Assembly: GCA_946811185.2 (NCBI GenBank)
Contig: OX328099.1
Span: forward strand, 67,894,714-67,958,713
Reading direction: 5' to 3'
DNA length: 64,000 nucleotides
Source of the DNA: Hippopus hippopus
Lineage: Eukaryota; Mollusca; Bivalvia; Cardiida; Cardiidae
The notes beneath the pieces are model-generated. The model worked only from the letters and a program-made list of their open reading frames with translations, did no database searches and was not told the origin of the DNA. A program made the position numbers and the translations under genes. The number at the start of each line of letters is the position of its first letter. Within the stretch, counting starts at the first letter, position 1. Shown in pieces: positions 13,301 through 28,300 of this stretch.

Positions 13301-16300
13301 TTTTGAGCAAGTTTTTAAACCGTTTCATCTTCATATTATGAAACTATGATCATTCTTGTATCTTCATGCCAAATGTTGCCCTTGACGCCTGCAAGGTTGC
13401 ACAGATTATGACAGATAGAAAATGCATTTCATTTTTTGAAGGCAATCACTGTTGTCGTTTCCACTTTTAAATGAGGACAAATCCCTTGAGTTTCTCTATC
13501 CATACACCATACATAACTGGTAGGTAATTTATCTATGTTTACAAAGCTGAGCCATTCTACCCACTTTCAAGTTTTAACAGCGTTTTTTCTCTCTGACTGT
13601 GAGGATGTATCATTAAAATTTTATGTTGTCTAGACCTACATGTATACAGACACAAGTTATTGCACTCTTTCAGTGGACAGTTCTTGATAAAAAAAAAATA
13701 TGGTTAAAAGAAGCATGCATTTTTTACAAGTAACTGCTTGGCTGGAACACCTCACAAAATTATGGACAGCATGGATCAAACATCGAACCTCACAGTATAT
13801 CCTAAGCATTTTTAGGACTGATCCTTTACTTGACAACGAAAATTCAGACTCCTCCATACAATAAGTATTTGCAGGAGATATATGTGGTTCAAATGATGAG
13901 ACTTTTATCGCAAATGGCAGAAAACATGGTGGGAAAAGGAAAAAGGTTGGTACTAGCACATTTACTCTTTCCCACTGTGTTTTAAAAAAAACATCTTCTT
14001 CAGACATAAAAACCAGGGCCCAGTCTCAAAAAAAAACTTAAGTATCTTAGTTTGCTCAAGTCGGCAAACAGACTTATTTTTCTGCTTAAGTTAAATTCAT
14101 TATTTGAGACACATTTCACTAACCTAAACATACATAAGTTAGGTGTTCAAATCATTGATTGACACAACCTTTAAGACTTAACTCAGCAAAATAATGAACT
14201 TAAGTCTGTAAATCGAGTTAAGTCCTTTTATCTTGCTGAGTTGAGTCTGAAACATTGAGTCAATTCAGGATTTAAGAACATGACTACAGCCTATTAATGT
14301 TAGTAAAATGTGTCTCAAATAAAGAACTTATTTTAAGTCGGAAAATGAGTCTCTCAGTGGCTTAAAGCAAAATAAGAGACTTCAGTTTTTTCGTGAAACC
14401 TGGCCCAGGGATGGTTTTGTTGTAACAATATGAGATCATTTTATCAACTGTTAAATGAGTAGATGTATATATTACTATTTCTTTCACTTACCAAATGCAG
14501 CTGGATGCCCTTTTGACTTGGGTAAATTGGCTCGTAGAATAGCATTGTTGAGTGTATTTAAATACACTGGCATTGAATGGTAACCTTTCTGATTATACCA
14601 AACCTATGTGACAACAGAAAAATATGGTTAATTCATACGTAACAGTTGAGAAAGCAAAACTATTGCTATTACCTTCAGTATAATTTATCTTTAAGGTTGC
14701 TCATTCTATGCAATAAGATTTTGTTCTACCCTTTCATCAGAAGATTTGTATCAACATTAAAGTTTGACAAAGTTCATTGAGAATTAACCCTTAGTATACG
14801 AATCACAACTGAACTTGCTTATTCTGTAGTTTATATTCTGTGCAGTCTGATCTTCCAACAATATGTCACAGTTTTCACCAAATCAAGTCTTTCAAATGTA
14901 ATATTTGGATCTTTCTGACAAGCTGAAAATCGCCCTTTTATTTTATTTCTGTTTTCAGATGCTCAATACAACAGATAAAAGACAGGAAAAAACAAAGAAG
15001 AATAACAAAATCAAAAGTGTTTACAGGATACGCACCCATGTTGTCCCTCTGACAGCAAGATTTCTAAACAGTGTTGGACTGTCTTTTCCAAAATCTTCTG
15101 GCACTGATTCAGCTTCAGTTCCAAAACTGAAGGCACCATACCTGCAAGAATAGTTTCACTTATTGTTTATCTATTCTTAGAGGTTACTGATCCATTTTGA
15201 AAAATTGTTTATTACAATTCATTACAGTGCAATATGCATATGAGCCATGCTCTGTTAAAAGGAAGCTTAATGCATCTGCAAAGTATTGGTCCATGTTAGC
15301 CTGCACAGTCCAGGTAGGTCTACATAGATCAAAACTTTTCATTGGTCAATATTGTGCATGGCAATTGACCATCCTTCCTCAGATCCAGTTGTTTGTTAGA
15401 CAAAACGGATGTTATGGATACATATTTTTTAATGACTTGCTTGGTTTACTGCATCTTGGGGATACAGAAAGCCTCCTTTTGCCAGAGCATGGCTCATATA
15501 TTTGTGTGATAATGCCTGTAACTGCTTCTTTACAGGAAACAAATCTATAGATGTATATACATATGTAACATTCATGTTGATGTCATGTAAGACAAATTTC
15601 AATGTTCAAACCTACTTTGCATTATGAAGAACAATATCTATGCTTAAGCAGCTATCTTTTTCTACCATTTAAACCCAAGACATCTGAAAATTGTGTTTTG
15701 CATATCTATGTATCTAGTTTCATTACAATGACAAAAAATATGAGAGATGATTTTACAATAAAAAATCCTCTACCTATGTAATCTGTACTCATCAGTGGTA
15801 TACATATAGAAATCTCCAATTTCATCTGTTTGTTGACTTGTTTTCTTGGAGGTTATGTCCTGTAGGATGTCTCTAGTGACCACCCGGAACTCTGGAGGAT
15901 GAATAAAACCATCCTCCGAACATGCAAACCCTGTATTGTCCTCCTTACAAGTACAGTGGGGATAGTATCTGCCTGTTGGTACATTGTCTGCAAGCACAAG
16001 TCAGCTGACATATTACCTTTTTCACACATAAAAAAAAAGGGGGAGCACCATAAGCAGGTGACAACACTGGCTGCAGTTGCTCGATTTTCAGTGAAAATTC
16101 AAAGTCGAAGAAGGAGCATAGCTGTGTAACAAATATTTTGATGGTTACCTGCCCTTGTTGTATGGGTTCCTCTTCTGATATTTAACAACTAGTCCAAGTT
16201 TGAAGTAGATATCTTTCAGTAATAAGAGAGATGTAAAGATGGGTTGCGTGGTAATGGGTTGAACACCAAACAAAATACCACTTACAAGGAGGTCTTGTGT

Positions 16301-19300
16301 TATCGGAATCTTCCTCCGGCACATTTGGTATTACGTCTGCAGCTGGAACATAATTTTCCAAGTGAATCCCAGGCACAAACACCCTCTGGCAGCCATCTTC
16401 ATAATACTTAGACAACAGTTGTAGCGTATTATGGGAAACATTGAAATTTTTAAAAATATCTACATCTAATGTACTGTTGCAAGCCGACTTCAGGACACAG
16501 GTAGCTCCAACTCCTGAAAGTATAAAGATGACAAGTTTGCTGCAGGTATTTTCTTGTTTTACCACATTTCATTAGTTTTAAAGGAAAAGTTGACATATCA
16601 ATATCTTTTTTTTTTAGTTATTTCATTGAATACTTTACCTGTCACATTATGAATTTGTCTGCTTCAAGTTTGTTCTTGGAAGTATTAACTTTTTACCACA
16701 AGACAAAAATGTAGACTTGCTCAAATTGAAAGCATTTGCAGGGCAATTCAAATGTGCCTGAAATGATGGAACTGGTCTTTAAAGTGGTAGATAATATTGT
16801 GGGAAAAGGAGAAAATGCTGTTAAGCAGCATTTTCTCCTTTTCCAATAATGTTTTCAAAGGCTTCTTCCTCAGGACTGTTAAAACTCGGGGTGTATGAAA
16901 AGAGTTAAACAAAATAATAGCCATGCAGGCTATGTAATGACATACATAATTACAAAAATGTCTTTTTTTGGATGATATGGAAAACATTGTAAAAGAAGAA
17001 GTAATTGCTTGTAACAAGGCATAGTTTGTTGCCCCCTAGTCTATGCCTCTGCATGAGCATCTTTACCAAACAATCCTTACTTTAATGACCCTGAGTTAAA
17101 AGGCTTTTGAAATCAATGTGGAAAAAGGAGAGAATGCTGGTAACCACAATTTTCTCTTAATCCTACAATGTTTTCTAACCTTTCATAGACAATTCTCACC
17201 ATTTCAGCCATATAAATTTTCGTATCTGCAAACACTTTCAACTTGGGCAAGTCTATAAATTGTTCATATCGTGTAAAGCTAAGCATTTATGGTATTCAGC
17301 AATTATTATCCTGAAAAATTCAAATCACTCACCTGATGGTAGATGGAATGTTCCAATCAAATCAGAAGGTCCCGCATCCAACAAATATTTCTCCGACCTG
17401 TTACTCACATACTCATTAGAGAATGGTATGTAGTTTCCAACAGGCTGTGTTAGATTGAAGTACTGGGAGGGACTTAACTCCAGTGGGGGAAGATCTTCAT
17501 CTTTAGGGGCTGACAGGGCCACTGTCATGGCAACTGACACAAACAATGCTGGAAGAAGGATCTGCGAAAAGAGACCTTTCCAGTTCCTTGTGATGTAATG
17601 GAATCGTTTCACAATGACAGCTCTGAAGTGGTTCAAAAGTAATAGTTTACTGGACAATGTGTGAGATCCTTTTCCACTTAGCAGCTCCAAGTTCTTTCTG
17701 TCAACTGTGGGAAAAGATAAGATAAAAACATGTAATGATGTTTAAGTTCAAGATGGTCAACATTTCATCAATTTTAAGGACCCTGATAGAAGAGCTTTTG
17801 AAAACATTGTTGGAAATGGATTTTTTAGTTATACAAAAAAAAGAACTGCTTCTTACTCCCTTTTATCTAACTTTCTTACAACTATACGTAGGTCATCGAG
17901 TGCCATAGAAGCTGTTCTTATCCAGCTTATTTTATCAAACTACAAACACCCAAACCATCTCGTTTGTCCTGTCTAACAAAACTTAAGCAATGTGAAAGCT
18001 GTTCCAGTTAAATCTATCAACTCCATCCAGAAAACAACTTTGCAGCTGGACACTTTCTAACATTGAAAAAACTGAATGATAAACACTATTTGAGGACTAC
18101 TAGGTGTCAGAGAAAAAATTGTACCAAAAGGCAAATTTCTTCTTATAAGCATTTCCTTTAGCCACAATTTTTTTCAAAAGTGGTTTGCGACATGACCAAA
18201 AAAATAAGGTATCATCTGCACATATTTCAGTAACTTATAACCAGACAAAATTTTTTGACTTGTCCTTATTTAAGGCATTTGCAGATGACATACAGTGGAA
18301 CCCCATTAAAACGAACTTCGCTAAAACGCTGACCCTATTATAACAAGGGTGTCCTATGGCTCCCAAAATTTCAGGGGGTTGACCATTTTCGAGTCTGATC
18401 CGAATCCACCATTCCGCTGATACGAGTCCCCAATGTAAAAACATAACCACCTATAGACTAGATACTGGAACAGAATCGATACCGTGCACATAATGTGACA
18501 ATTTTTCACACCTTTACCTTGTTGATTACTTCAATCACCTACGGCTCTGCCCAATTGCTCTGTTTGACAAATACACGCACAGTTGATAACAAAAGGACTT
18601 CAGCCCATAATTGTCTTCACATAAAATACACAATCTTACATTGGACAGTCTTAACATCAGTAAATTTCTGCATGTGGACCATTAATAGCGATATCGAATG
18701 TACCATAATTCGCCCATGTATTCGGACACCTTAAATGTTCAGACACGTTAAACTACTGTCAAAAATATTTTATGTCTAGTCCTAACTCCAGAGAGTCAAA
18801 ATATTCAAGAATACTAAATACTGAAAATATATTTTCCAAAACATCTGACTTTTAATTTTTGGAAAATATTTCTGATAGGATGATCGGCTGCATAATGAAA
18901 GCACAATTGTACATCGTGTGTAAAACCGTAATGAGGATGAATCCTTGGAGAGCCGAGTCGACCAACAGTAATTCTCAGACATGAAATTCTCAGTCATGAA
19001 ATTACACACACAAAAAAATGAAACATTGGGTTTATTTTGTAACAAAGGCCTCTTCACAGCGGACCAAGAAGATTACGATCACAGATCAGATAAGACATAG
19101 TCTGCAGTCTGATCTTGATCTACAGAGGCGACAACAGCAACTTTAGCCCTGAAAGATGCGTAAGGGTTCATTCTTTCGCGGCTTCTGGATGTTCTGTCAG
19201 CAGTTTCGTCATTTTTCACAACGTTTTTGAAAGGCATCTTCAGCAGAAGCATGAAAAGTTGGTCAAAAGAGGGAAATGGTTGAAGCCCTGTGTTGTCCCC

Positions 19301-22300
19301 ATAATTACAAAAATAAAGCATTGTTGAATACAAAACCTTGTTTCTCTTATTCATCGGTAATTTTTCCATTTAAAGTATGCTTCAAGTTAGCATGTGCATT
19401 TTTTCTTTTTTATCTCGGTCACAACAAAATTTTCAGAAAATGGCCGAATGACTTTTTTTTCTGCCGACTACACAATATACATGTGACACGACTGGGGTGT
19501 TCTAGCAATAATCATTACGATACGCAAAAAGGCTGTATCCAATCATATAAGCAAGCGAGATACTGGCTTATTCAATGATCTTTTGTTTTGATTGGAGGTC
19601 AGCCCATAACCATGTGTAAATTCTTTGGGCGAAACAGTTGTAAGTGTGTACGACAAATGCTTACTGTACAACTCTCTCGCTTCGAATTATTGGCGCGTTT
19701 ACGTCATACCCCTAATGCAAACTTCACTGCACACATTAATTTTGTGGATACATGACTGGTGTGAAATCTTTATGGACGGAAAGTTAAAATGTTTATGGTC
19801 GTATTTAATCGTTCACTGCCCATGGCAGGATGATGATTTTTTAACTCTTTACCAAACTACAAAATTTTAGACATGTCCGAATTCAGAGCATTTGCAGACG
19901 ACAAAAAAAAACAAAAAAACGGGGAGCCAAATTTGAAATCCGTTCATGGTAGGGTAGAAACAATGTGGTGAAAGGAGAAAATGCTGGTTTCCAAAATTTT
20001 CTCCTCTTTTCCACATGCTTCTCAAAAGCTGTCTTTCTCAGGGTCTTGAAAGTATGGTAAAGGGTTAAAGTCTTTGCGGATGGTGTAGATAAACATCAGA
20101 CTTCAAAGAATGTGCAGTCTGATCTTGGATCTATACCATCCGCAGCTGAACTATGACCCAAAGCTACTTATGCCTAAACAAGGTAAGAACATATTTCAGA
20201 TCCGTTTATTTCAAGATTGACAACCCGTCCACACAAGATCTATATTACAAACAGTTTAGATCCCTCCACCGAAGTCTAATTTCTAGACCCCAACATACGT
20301 TTTCACTTTGACTTTCACCATGTCGGTCGGGTCTTGTCTCGTTTGGTTATTGAAAGAGATTTCGTTAGTCTAGTCGATTAGGGTTTGTTATGCAATCGTC
20401 AGCATGATTGAAAAACATGGTGGCGGCACCGTCTGGAATCCAACATGATAGCATTTATTTGATTTCTGAATGAACTAGGCTGTAATTCAGCTACACAGCG
20501 ACTGAATAATTCTTATTAAACATGGTCCTAAAGGTAAACGAAGTTCTTTTAGGTACCTGTACCGGTGTTTAAATGACCAGTTTTGGCAATAGAACTAATT
20601 GGTAATTGTTTTAACAAAAAAAAAACTAAATTGTAAAATGCCCGATAAAAAAATGTTTCAACATAAATATGCATGTCTCTGTCTAAGTATTTGAACTAGA
20701 TCTAGCTCCACCGCTACTATGTATAAATTTGCAAGACTTTGCCCTTATCATTTTAGACACACTCCCCAAATTTAAACTTATTATTTTGGCTACCCTGATT
20801 TGTTCAAAATATTGATTTCCATAAGAACCAGGAAATTACTATTTTATTTTAGTCTGAATATATTGGAGAATAACAGCAATTAATTGATGCTGTAGTTCTT
20901 GCAATAGTCGGCGGATGGGTCACGGGTAGTGTGTGTGTGGGGGGGGAGGGGGGTGTCAGTGTTATATACTTCACCCCGGATATAACGCTGTTGCAGATCG
21001 TGGCTCCCGGCGACAGCGTTATAGCGGGGTTCCACTGTAATAGACATGGGTCGAATAATAGGATATCTTTTGAAAGAGTAGATATATTGTTTGAAAAGGA
21101 AAAAGTTATACAATTTATTTTTCATCCTTCAATGGTGTTTTCAAAAACTTTATTCCTCAAGATCATTTCAACAAGGGATTGTCTGTAAATGGGTTTAATC
21201 CAAAGAAAGATATCAAACCTTCTTCTTCCATTTTTGCAGTGTTCTCTGCTTGATGATTTGCAGAATTTTCAGAAAAATGACCCATTTCTAGCACATTATG
21301 TCCAGTTTGGGTGTCACATGTATTTCTAATTTCAGGTACTGTGGCTTCATTTTCATTGGTTGCTTGCTCTGAATTCTCTGATTGGCCCCCTGCTGCTTCA
21401 TCTAATAGTTCAGCCAATGGCAAGGAAGATGATACTGACTGGGACTCTTCAGGTTTTACTTCAAGATTTTCTAATGGTTTAGGTTCCTCTTCTAAAACAA
21501 GATAAAAGGAGAACGAAAAAACATGAATATAGTTTTGTGATAAGCAGCTTTTTGGAAATTTTGACTGATTTAAAACAGCAGTTGTTTTGGCGATTCACGC
21601 AAGCATCATTACCACATGACAAAATATTAGACTGGTCCAAGTTTAAAGCCTATGCAGAGGAAAATAAAATGTGGCTAAAGTGATGACGTTTTTTGAGAAA
21701 TAGCAATAAAACATTGCAGGAAATGGAGAATATGCTGGTTACCACATTTTTTTTGGTTGTCTGCAAGTGATTTGAGTTTGGACAAGTCCCAAATTGAGTT
21801 GTTTGGTAAAGGACTAAGTGATAATAGGTTTCAGATTAACCTATACCATATTTTTTGCCATACCTTTACCAAAACAGTACTAGTATTTCTTTTTAAATCT
21901 TTATTAACTGTAAGTAGTTTACGGTAGATCTCAAGTCAGCCTGTCCAGAAATAGGTGGAATGAAAAACATGAGCACCGCATGCAGGTGCCAACGCTTGGC
22001 TGTGGTTCTTTGATTGTCAAAAAGGTGCATGACTGTGTCAAAAATACTTTGATGGTTACCTGCCCTTATCAAATAGGTTTCCCTTTTGATACTTAACTTG
22101 TCCAAGTTTAAAGCACTTTATCTTCAGTAATAACAAAGATGTTATAAAATGTCAAAGTTATTGCATGATGCAGATGACGCTATGGCTACAACCATACCTC
22201 AACATTTTCTTTGAAAACAGCCAAGCTAAAAAGACAATTATCAACAATATGATGTGTTTTATACCTGCAGTTTCTTTAGATGCAGTTTCTGTGACTTGAA

Positions 22301-25300
22301 GGAAAACTTCTTCCAAAGTGCTGTCAGCCACACCATGACTACTGATGTGCAGTTCCTCGTGTCCAGCTTCTATGGCCTTAAATAACAGACAGTTAACCAA
22401 TTACGTTTTACTGTAGTGATTGTTATTTCAAAAACTTACTGAGGTCTCATGTCATCTATAGATCTGCAAAGCTTAAAAATTTGCACAAGGATTCTAACAG
22501 CCAGGGAATCATTTGGAACCAAACTTTATGTTTTTCAATAGATCAGATCTGCTTTTACAGTAATAGGGTCTAAATATTTTTCCTTCCTAAACTATTTTCC
22601 ACCTAATCCTGAGTTTAAAAGACCCTGTGGATACAGGCTTTTGAAACCATAGCGGGAAAATGGCTAGTAACCAGCATTTTCACCTTTTCCCACGATTTTT
22701 TCTTCCCTTTTAGTCAAATTTTATCAAGCCACATGTCATTTATTATCTGCAACAGCAATGAATCTAGACAAGTCTATGATTTTGCCTTCTGATAAAGTTA
22801 AGCTGTCTCTAAAAAACGGTTCGGAAGTGACAACATTGTGCCATTATATCAATCTTATCTCTTTACCACATGACCAAATTTAAGATTTGTCAAAATTGAT
22901 TGCATGCAATGTCTTTAGGAAAACATTATGGAAAAAGGAGAAAATGCTGCTTAACAGCATTTTCTCATTTTTCCCAAAATCTTTTCAAAAGCCCTTTTCC
23001 TTCAGGCTGTTAAAAGTGGGGATTGTGTGGTAAATGGATTGATATGGACAAATGAAACTATTTTCTACTAGAATCATCCTTTGACACCCCCACCTATACA
23101 GTTTTAATTGAAAATTGAAAAAATGACTATTTAAGACAAACCTGGAAAAGTTTTTCAAAATTTCCTTTCTTTGCCTCTTCATATGGAAGTATATAATGAA
23201 GCTCTCGTCTGCTCTCTGATTTCAGATAGGCTGTTAGCACATGCTTCTGTATGAACTCTGTGACCTTGGGCTCTTCACACACGGAGGTAAAGGCACCATG
23301 GGTATTCTCAGCACCATGGGAATTCTCTGTTGTGTCAATGTCATCCAAAGATCGAATATCTGTAACAAATTGCAGCTTAAATTTAGATGGAGGCTAAAGA
23401 TGTTTTTTTTTTTTTTTATCAAAAATACAATGCAATACAAAAGAAAATTATTGATACAAATACAATAGTTTCTGTTGTCTTGCATGGTTTTGACCAAGTT
23501 GGAATCAACACACAGCATGAAAATCCGAAAATGCTTAAAATATTTTTCTAAGGTTCATTCACAGTAAGTTCTGATGAGTTTCAAAGCTTGTGCATGACAC
23601 AAGATGATTAGAGTGGCTTCAATATTAATATTCATAGGGGTTTGCTAACTTCAAGCATAACTCCATTTGGAAAAATTTTTTGCTCTTAAAGTAATTTCTC
23701 CTGTTGCAACAATATTTTCATAATGATTCAATATGAGAGCTTAACTTGAGCTGATTACCCTAATTTTACTAAATCATGTTCTTGTCATCTACTATGATCT
23801 GACCACCTTGTGATTCAAACTATAGAAATGATACCTTGGAGATCTTTGTAACTTTTTTACCAAACATCAAAACTTTCGAAAAGTTCAAACTGACATCTCC
23901 ATATGGCAAAGTATATGTGGCTCAAATGATGAGTTTGACTTGGAACCAATTGAAAGCCTTTGAAGACAACAAATTAAACATTGTTCAAAACATTTCAAAG
24001 GATGGAAAGCACTGCGGCAAAAAGAGAAAATGCTGGTTACCAGCATTTCCTCCTTTCCCATAATGTTTTCAAATGCTGTCTTCTTCACAGTGGTTAAAAA
24101 TTGGGACTGTGGGGTAAAGAGTTAACTGACCTTCTTCCTTTTCCTTTTTCACCAGGTACAAATGGTAACCCTCACAGAATGTGTTCTTTAAAAACAGTGG
24201 GCTACCACAGCACTTCAGCTCTCCATTAGAAATAATTGCAATTCTGTCTCCAAGCAAGTCAGCCTCATCCATATGATGTGTAGACAGTAAAATTGTCCGA
24301 CCATGTTTATATTTAATTAAGAGATCCCAAATGGCTCTACGGGCATATGGGTCTACACCTGCTGTTGGTTCATCTAGAATAACTGTTCTTGATCCACCCA
24401 CAAACGCTATGGCAACAGATAACTTCCTCTGCATTCCACCAGACAAACAGTCAACACGACTTTTCCTTTTCTTGGGAAGGCCTAAGTCTTCAAACATCCT
24501 GCAGTGTAAAATAAAATAACTTTCAAATTCAGTAGCTATCAAATACAGTGGCTATCAAATACAGTAGCTATCAAATACAGTAGCTATCAAATACAGCAGC
24601 TATCAACTCTTATAGTTTCAAATGTATCACCATAAGCTCCAATATCTATTTTTTAAGAATTGCAGTCACTGACTATCATCATCTGTTAACTCTTTACCAA
24701 ACAACGTAATTTTGGACAGGACCAAATTGAAAGCATTTGCAGATGACAAATTAAATGTAGCTTAGATAATGATCTCTATCTTTGATGGGGTAGAAAACAT
24801 TGTGAGAAAAAGAGAAAATGCTGGTTGACAGCATTTTCTCCTTTTTCAACAATGTTTTCAAAAGCCTTCTTTTACTCAGTCATTAAAACTTGGCATTGTG
24901 TGGTAAAGAGTTAAACTTTAAACTTGCTCTATAAATGAAATGTGTGGAAAAGATATTGTAAACGAGAGACTACTTTTGCAAGAATATCTTACAAAGTATT
25001 AATTGCATTAACAAATAAAAATTAAATCTAACGTAAAACGCCTAATGATTTCAGTATCAGACCTTTTTTCTGTCAAATCTTCACAATTATGACATATAAA
25101 TGAACCATGCTCTGGCAAAAGGGGGCTTAATGCATCTCCGTGATCCATGGCACCAAGCAAGCCATCACATACTTATGGATCAATAATGCCCAATTTTTTT
25201 TTAACAATCAACTTATTCATGAGGTAGACTGGTCATTGGACATACAGAAAATTGACCAATAGCGAAAGGTTTCGGCCCAGGTCAGCCTGCGCGGAGTGGG

Positions 25301-28300
25301 CAGGCTGACTTAGGTTGATACTTTTCACAGATGCATTAAGCCCCCTTTTGTCATAGTATGGCTCAAATATTATGAGAAGTTCATTAACAAATGAGCCCTG
25401 TGAAGACTGGGTTTAATGCATCTGTAACTAGAGGCGCTTGAGCGCCTGTATCGCTCCACAGGCCTGATATTTCTATAATGGCGAAAGGAAGTTTTTAACA
25501 ATTATCATTCAATCCTGCATTTTAGCTCACTGAAGAAACAATTTGGTAGACAACCACCATAGGAACTTACCTGCAAAACAACAATGAAATCCAATGAATA
25601 GTTTTAGAGAAGAAATTTTTCAAAGATTTTACTTTATACCATAAAAGGAAAATGAGTCTCCCATAAAAGCCATGTTTTTTGACAGATCATTTTTTTTTTT
25701 TTAAGGAATTCTGTAAACCTGTATCTAAGGAACATTCCCGCAAAATAATAATGCTATCCAAATAGCGGTTTCGGAGGAGAAGATTTTTAAAGGTTTTTTA
25801 CTTTGGTTGCCATGGCAACCAGAATTCTTCATGGAACACAATTATTTGAAGGAATTTGAAAGAGGACCACCATAGGAACATTCCTGTGAAATTTGGTAAA
25901 AATCCAGTCAATAGTTTCTGAGGAGAAGTTTTTTAAAGAAAAAGTTTACGGACGCACGCACGGACGAACGGACGAACAAACGGACGGACGGACAGACGGA
26001 CGGACGCACGACGGACACAACGCCATGACAATAGCTCGCTGGCCTTTGGCCAGTGGAGCTAAAAAGTACTGATCCATGTCAGCCTGCGCAGTTTGCAAAA
26101 CTTTTTAATTTTTGTTCATTTTCTGCATTTCTAGGGACTATTCTACCTCAGGATTCAGCTAGCTGTTTGACAAAATGAATTTTATTGGTCCATGATTATG
26201 TGATGACCTGCTTGTTATAATGTTATCATGGAGATGCTTCAAACTCCCTTTTTGCCAGAGCATGGCTAAAATATTTTCCAACAAACTATGACAAAAAAAG
26301 TGATGTTTTTTAACCATCCATCAAAAATTCTATCTTAACAAAATGAACTACTTAACCCTTTACCACACAATCCTGAGTTTTAGCGACCTTGGGGGATGAA
26401 GCCTTTTGAAAACATTGTGGGAAAAAGAGAAAATGCTGGTAACCAGCATTTTCTCCTTTTCCCACAATCTTTTCTACCCTATCAAAGACAGAAATCATCA
26501 TCTGACCTACTTTCAATTTGTTATCTGCAAAATGCTTTCAATATGGGCCAGTCTAAAATTTTGTCGTTTGGTAAAGAGTTAAAACAAATCACTGTCAAGG
26601 GCAGTGTTACACTTACGTATCCATTTCCGTGTTGATATCCGAGGTTTTCATGCCCTTCAGTCTGGCATAAAACCAGAGATGCTCCTCCACTGTTAGTTTA
26701 TCAAAGAGGACATTATGTTGTGGACACATTCCAAGGCCTTGTCTAATCACCTCCATGTCAGTTCTGATATCATGTCCATATACAGTGGCAGAGCCAGCCG
26801 TGGGAGGGAACAGACCCGTTAAAATTGACCTACAAGTTCATAAAATGACAAAAGATAGAAACACATCAAAAAGTCATTGCATTTTAAAAAATGAAGTACT
26901 ACTATTTTATGAATGAGGTTATCATTAATTCAATACAAAAAAGCATATTTAACCCTTTACCACACAATCCCCAGTTTTAGCAACCCTGTAGAAAAAGGCT
27001 ATTTTTTCTCCTTTTCTAGTGTTTTCTACCCTTTCGGAGAAACAAGAGGGCCATGATGGCCCTGTATTGCTCCACTAACTTTTTAACCCTTTACCACACA
27101 AATCGAAGTGTTAATGACCCTGAAAGAGAAGGCTTTCAAAAACATCGTGAGAAAAGGACAACATGTTGTCAGCCAGTATTTTCTCCTTTTCCCACAAGGT
27201 TTCCTAACCTATCAAAGACAGAAATAGTCATTTAAGCTACATTCAATTTGTCTTTTTGCAATGGCTTTAAACTTGGTACAGTAAAAAAAAATTGTCATTT
27301 CTTAAAGAGTAAAATTAACATATCATGCGCTTAATTGGCATTGACAGAGACATACAGCATAAAAAGTCTGTATGGTAATAAACTTACTTTGAAAACATAA
27401 CCTCCTCCCTGCCTGCCAAAGAAAAACAGTCATATCTTTTTAAATGCAAAGATAATGTCAGTGAATACAAGCAGGTTTATTCATTAGCATAAAAGGTAAA
27501 GTTCTGAAAAAATTTGAGTGATAGAAATCTTACTTTAAATTAAACATTCCATTCATGTGAGCATAACCATTAGAATCAAAATAAATCACTCTCCCTTAAA
27601 ACAGAACATTTCCTCTCCAAAAAACTTGAATACCAAACTCCAATAATGTATAAGTGCAGTTTGATAATCAAGGGAGGTAAATAGTAACAAACTTTATCTT
27701 GTATAACAGGAGTTATTTCCCTTGATTACTATTTTAAATTTCAGTCACTATATAAGCCCATGTTAAACTTGTGATCTCCGGGGCAGAGCCAATTTCGTCC
27801 CCAGGGCTATAATATGAAGGAATTTGATAGAGGTCCATTAGATAAAGCTACATGCCAAATTTGGTAGCCCTGGGCCTTATGGTTTCAGACAAGAAGATTT
27901 TCAAAGATGTTCAAATTTTTTCAGTTTTGTTGCCATGGCAACCAGAGTTTTTGAAGGAATCAAATTCTTTCAAGAATTTCTAAAGAGGACCATGGCAGGA
28001 TCATTTCTGTGAAGTTTCATCAAATTTGGATGTGTAGTTTCAGACAAGAAGTAGTTTAAAAAAAAAGTTAACGGACGGACGGACAGACGGCAGACGGACA
28101 CCGGGCCATGACATAAGCCTGCTGGCCTTTGGCCAGTGGAGCTAAAAAACCGAATCATTTGAGCCACATTTAACTTAAGCTGTGGTCACACCTTACATAG
28201 TTGACCGCAGTGAGGAATGACCGTAGATGGCTGTAGTTGAATGTATTAAACGTAGTTGAACATAGTTACACATAGATAACCATAGTTCAACGTACTAGTG

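Larger units (their letters stand above)
18231..21196 (-). repeat. family A MITE split by the pogo-like element
   Basis: L arm at 18231-18290 (aaaattttttgacttgtcc, gcatttgcagatgaca) resumes at 21040 (ttgaaagagtagatatattg, cctcaagatcatt) and ends ggtTTAA. The join is exactly at the TA target of the inserted element. Confidence 0.8.

Noticed and set aside
15197..15550. 117-codon plus-strand open frame
   Set aside because: It spans a family B MITE and flanking intron; no domain.
19079..19578. Several overlapping frames of 90-100 codons as a transposase for the pogo-like element
   Set aside because: No DDE-type or HTH motif, frames on both strands overlap each other, and none resembles a known family.
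18293..21037. Two independent short MITEs instead of one long element
   Set aside because: The family A copy is continuous across the junction only if the whole interval is removed.
24529..24606. Short regular repeats as a CRISPR or coding repeat
   Set aside because: 16-bp units without spacers in an intron; a simple minisatellite.
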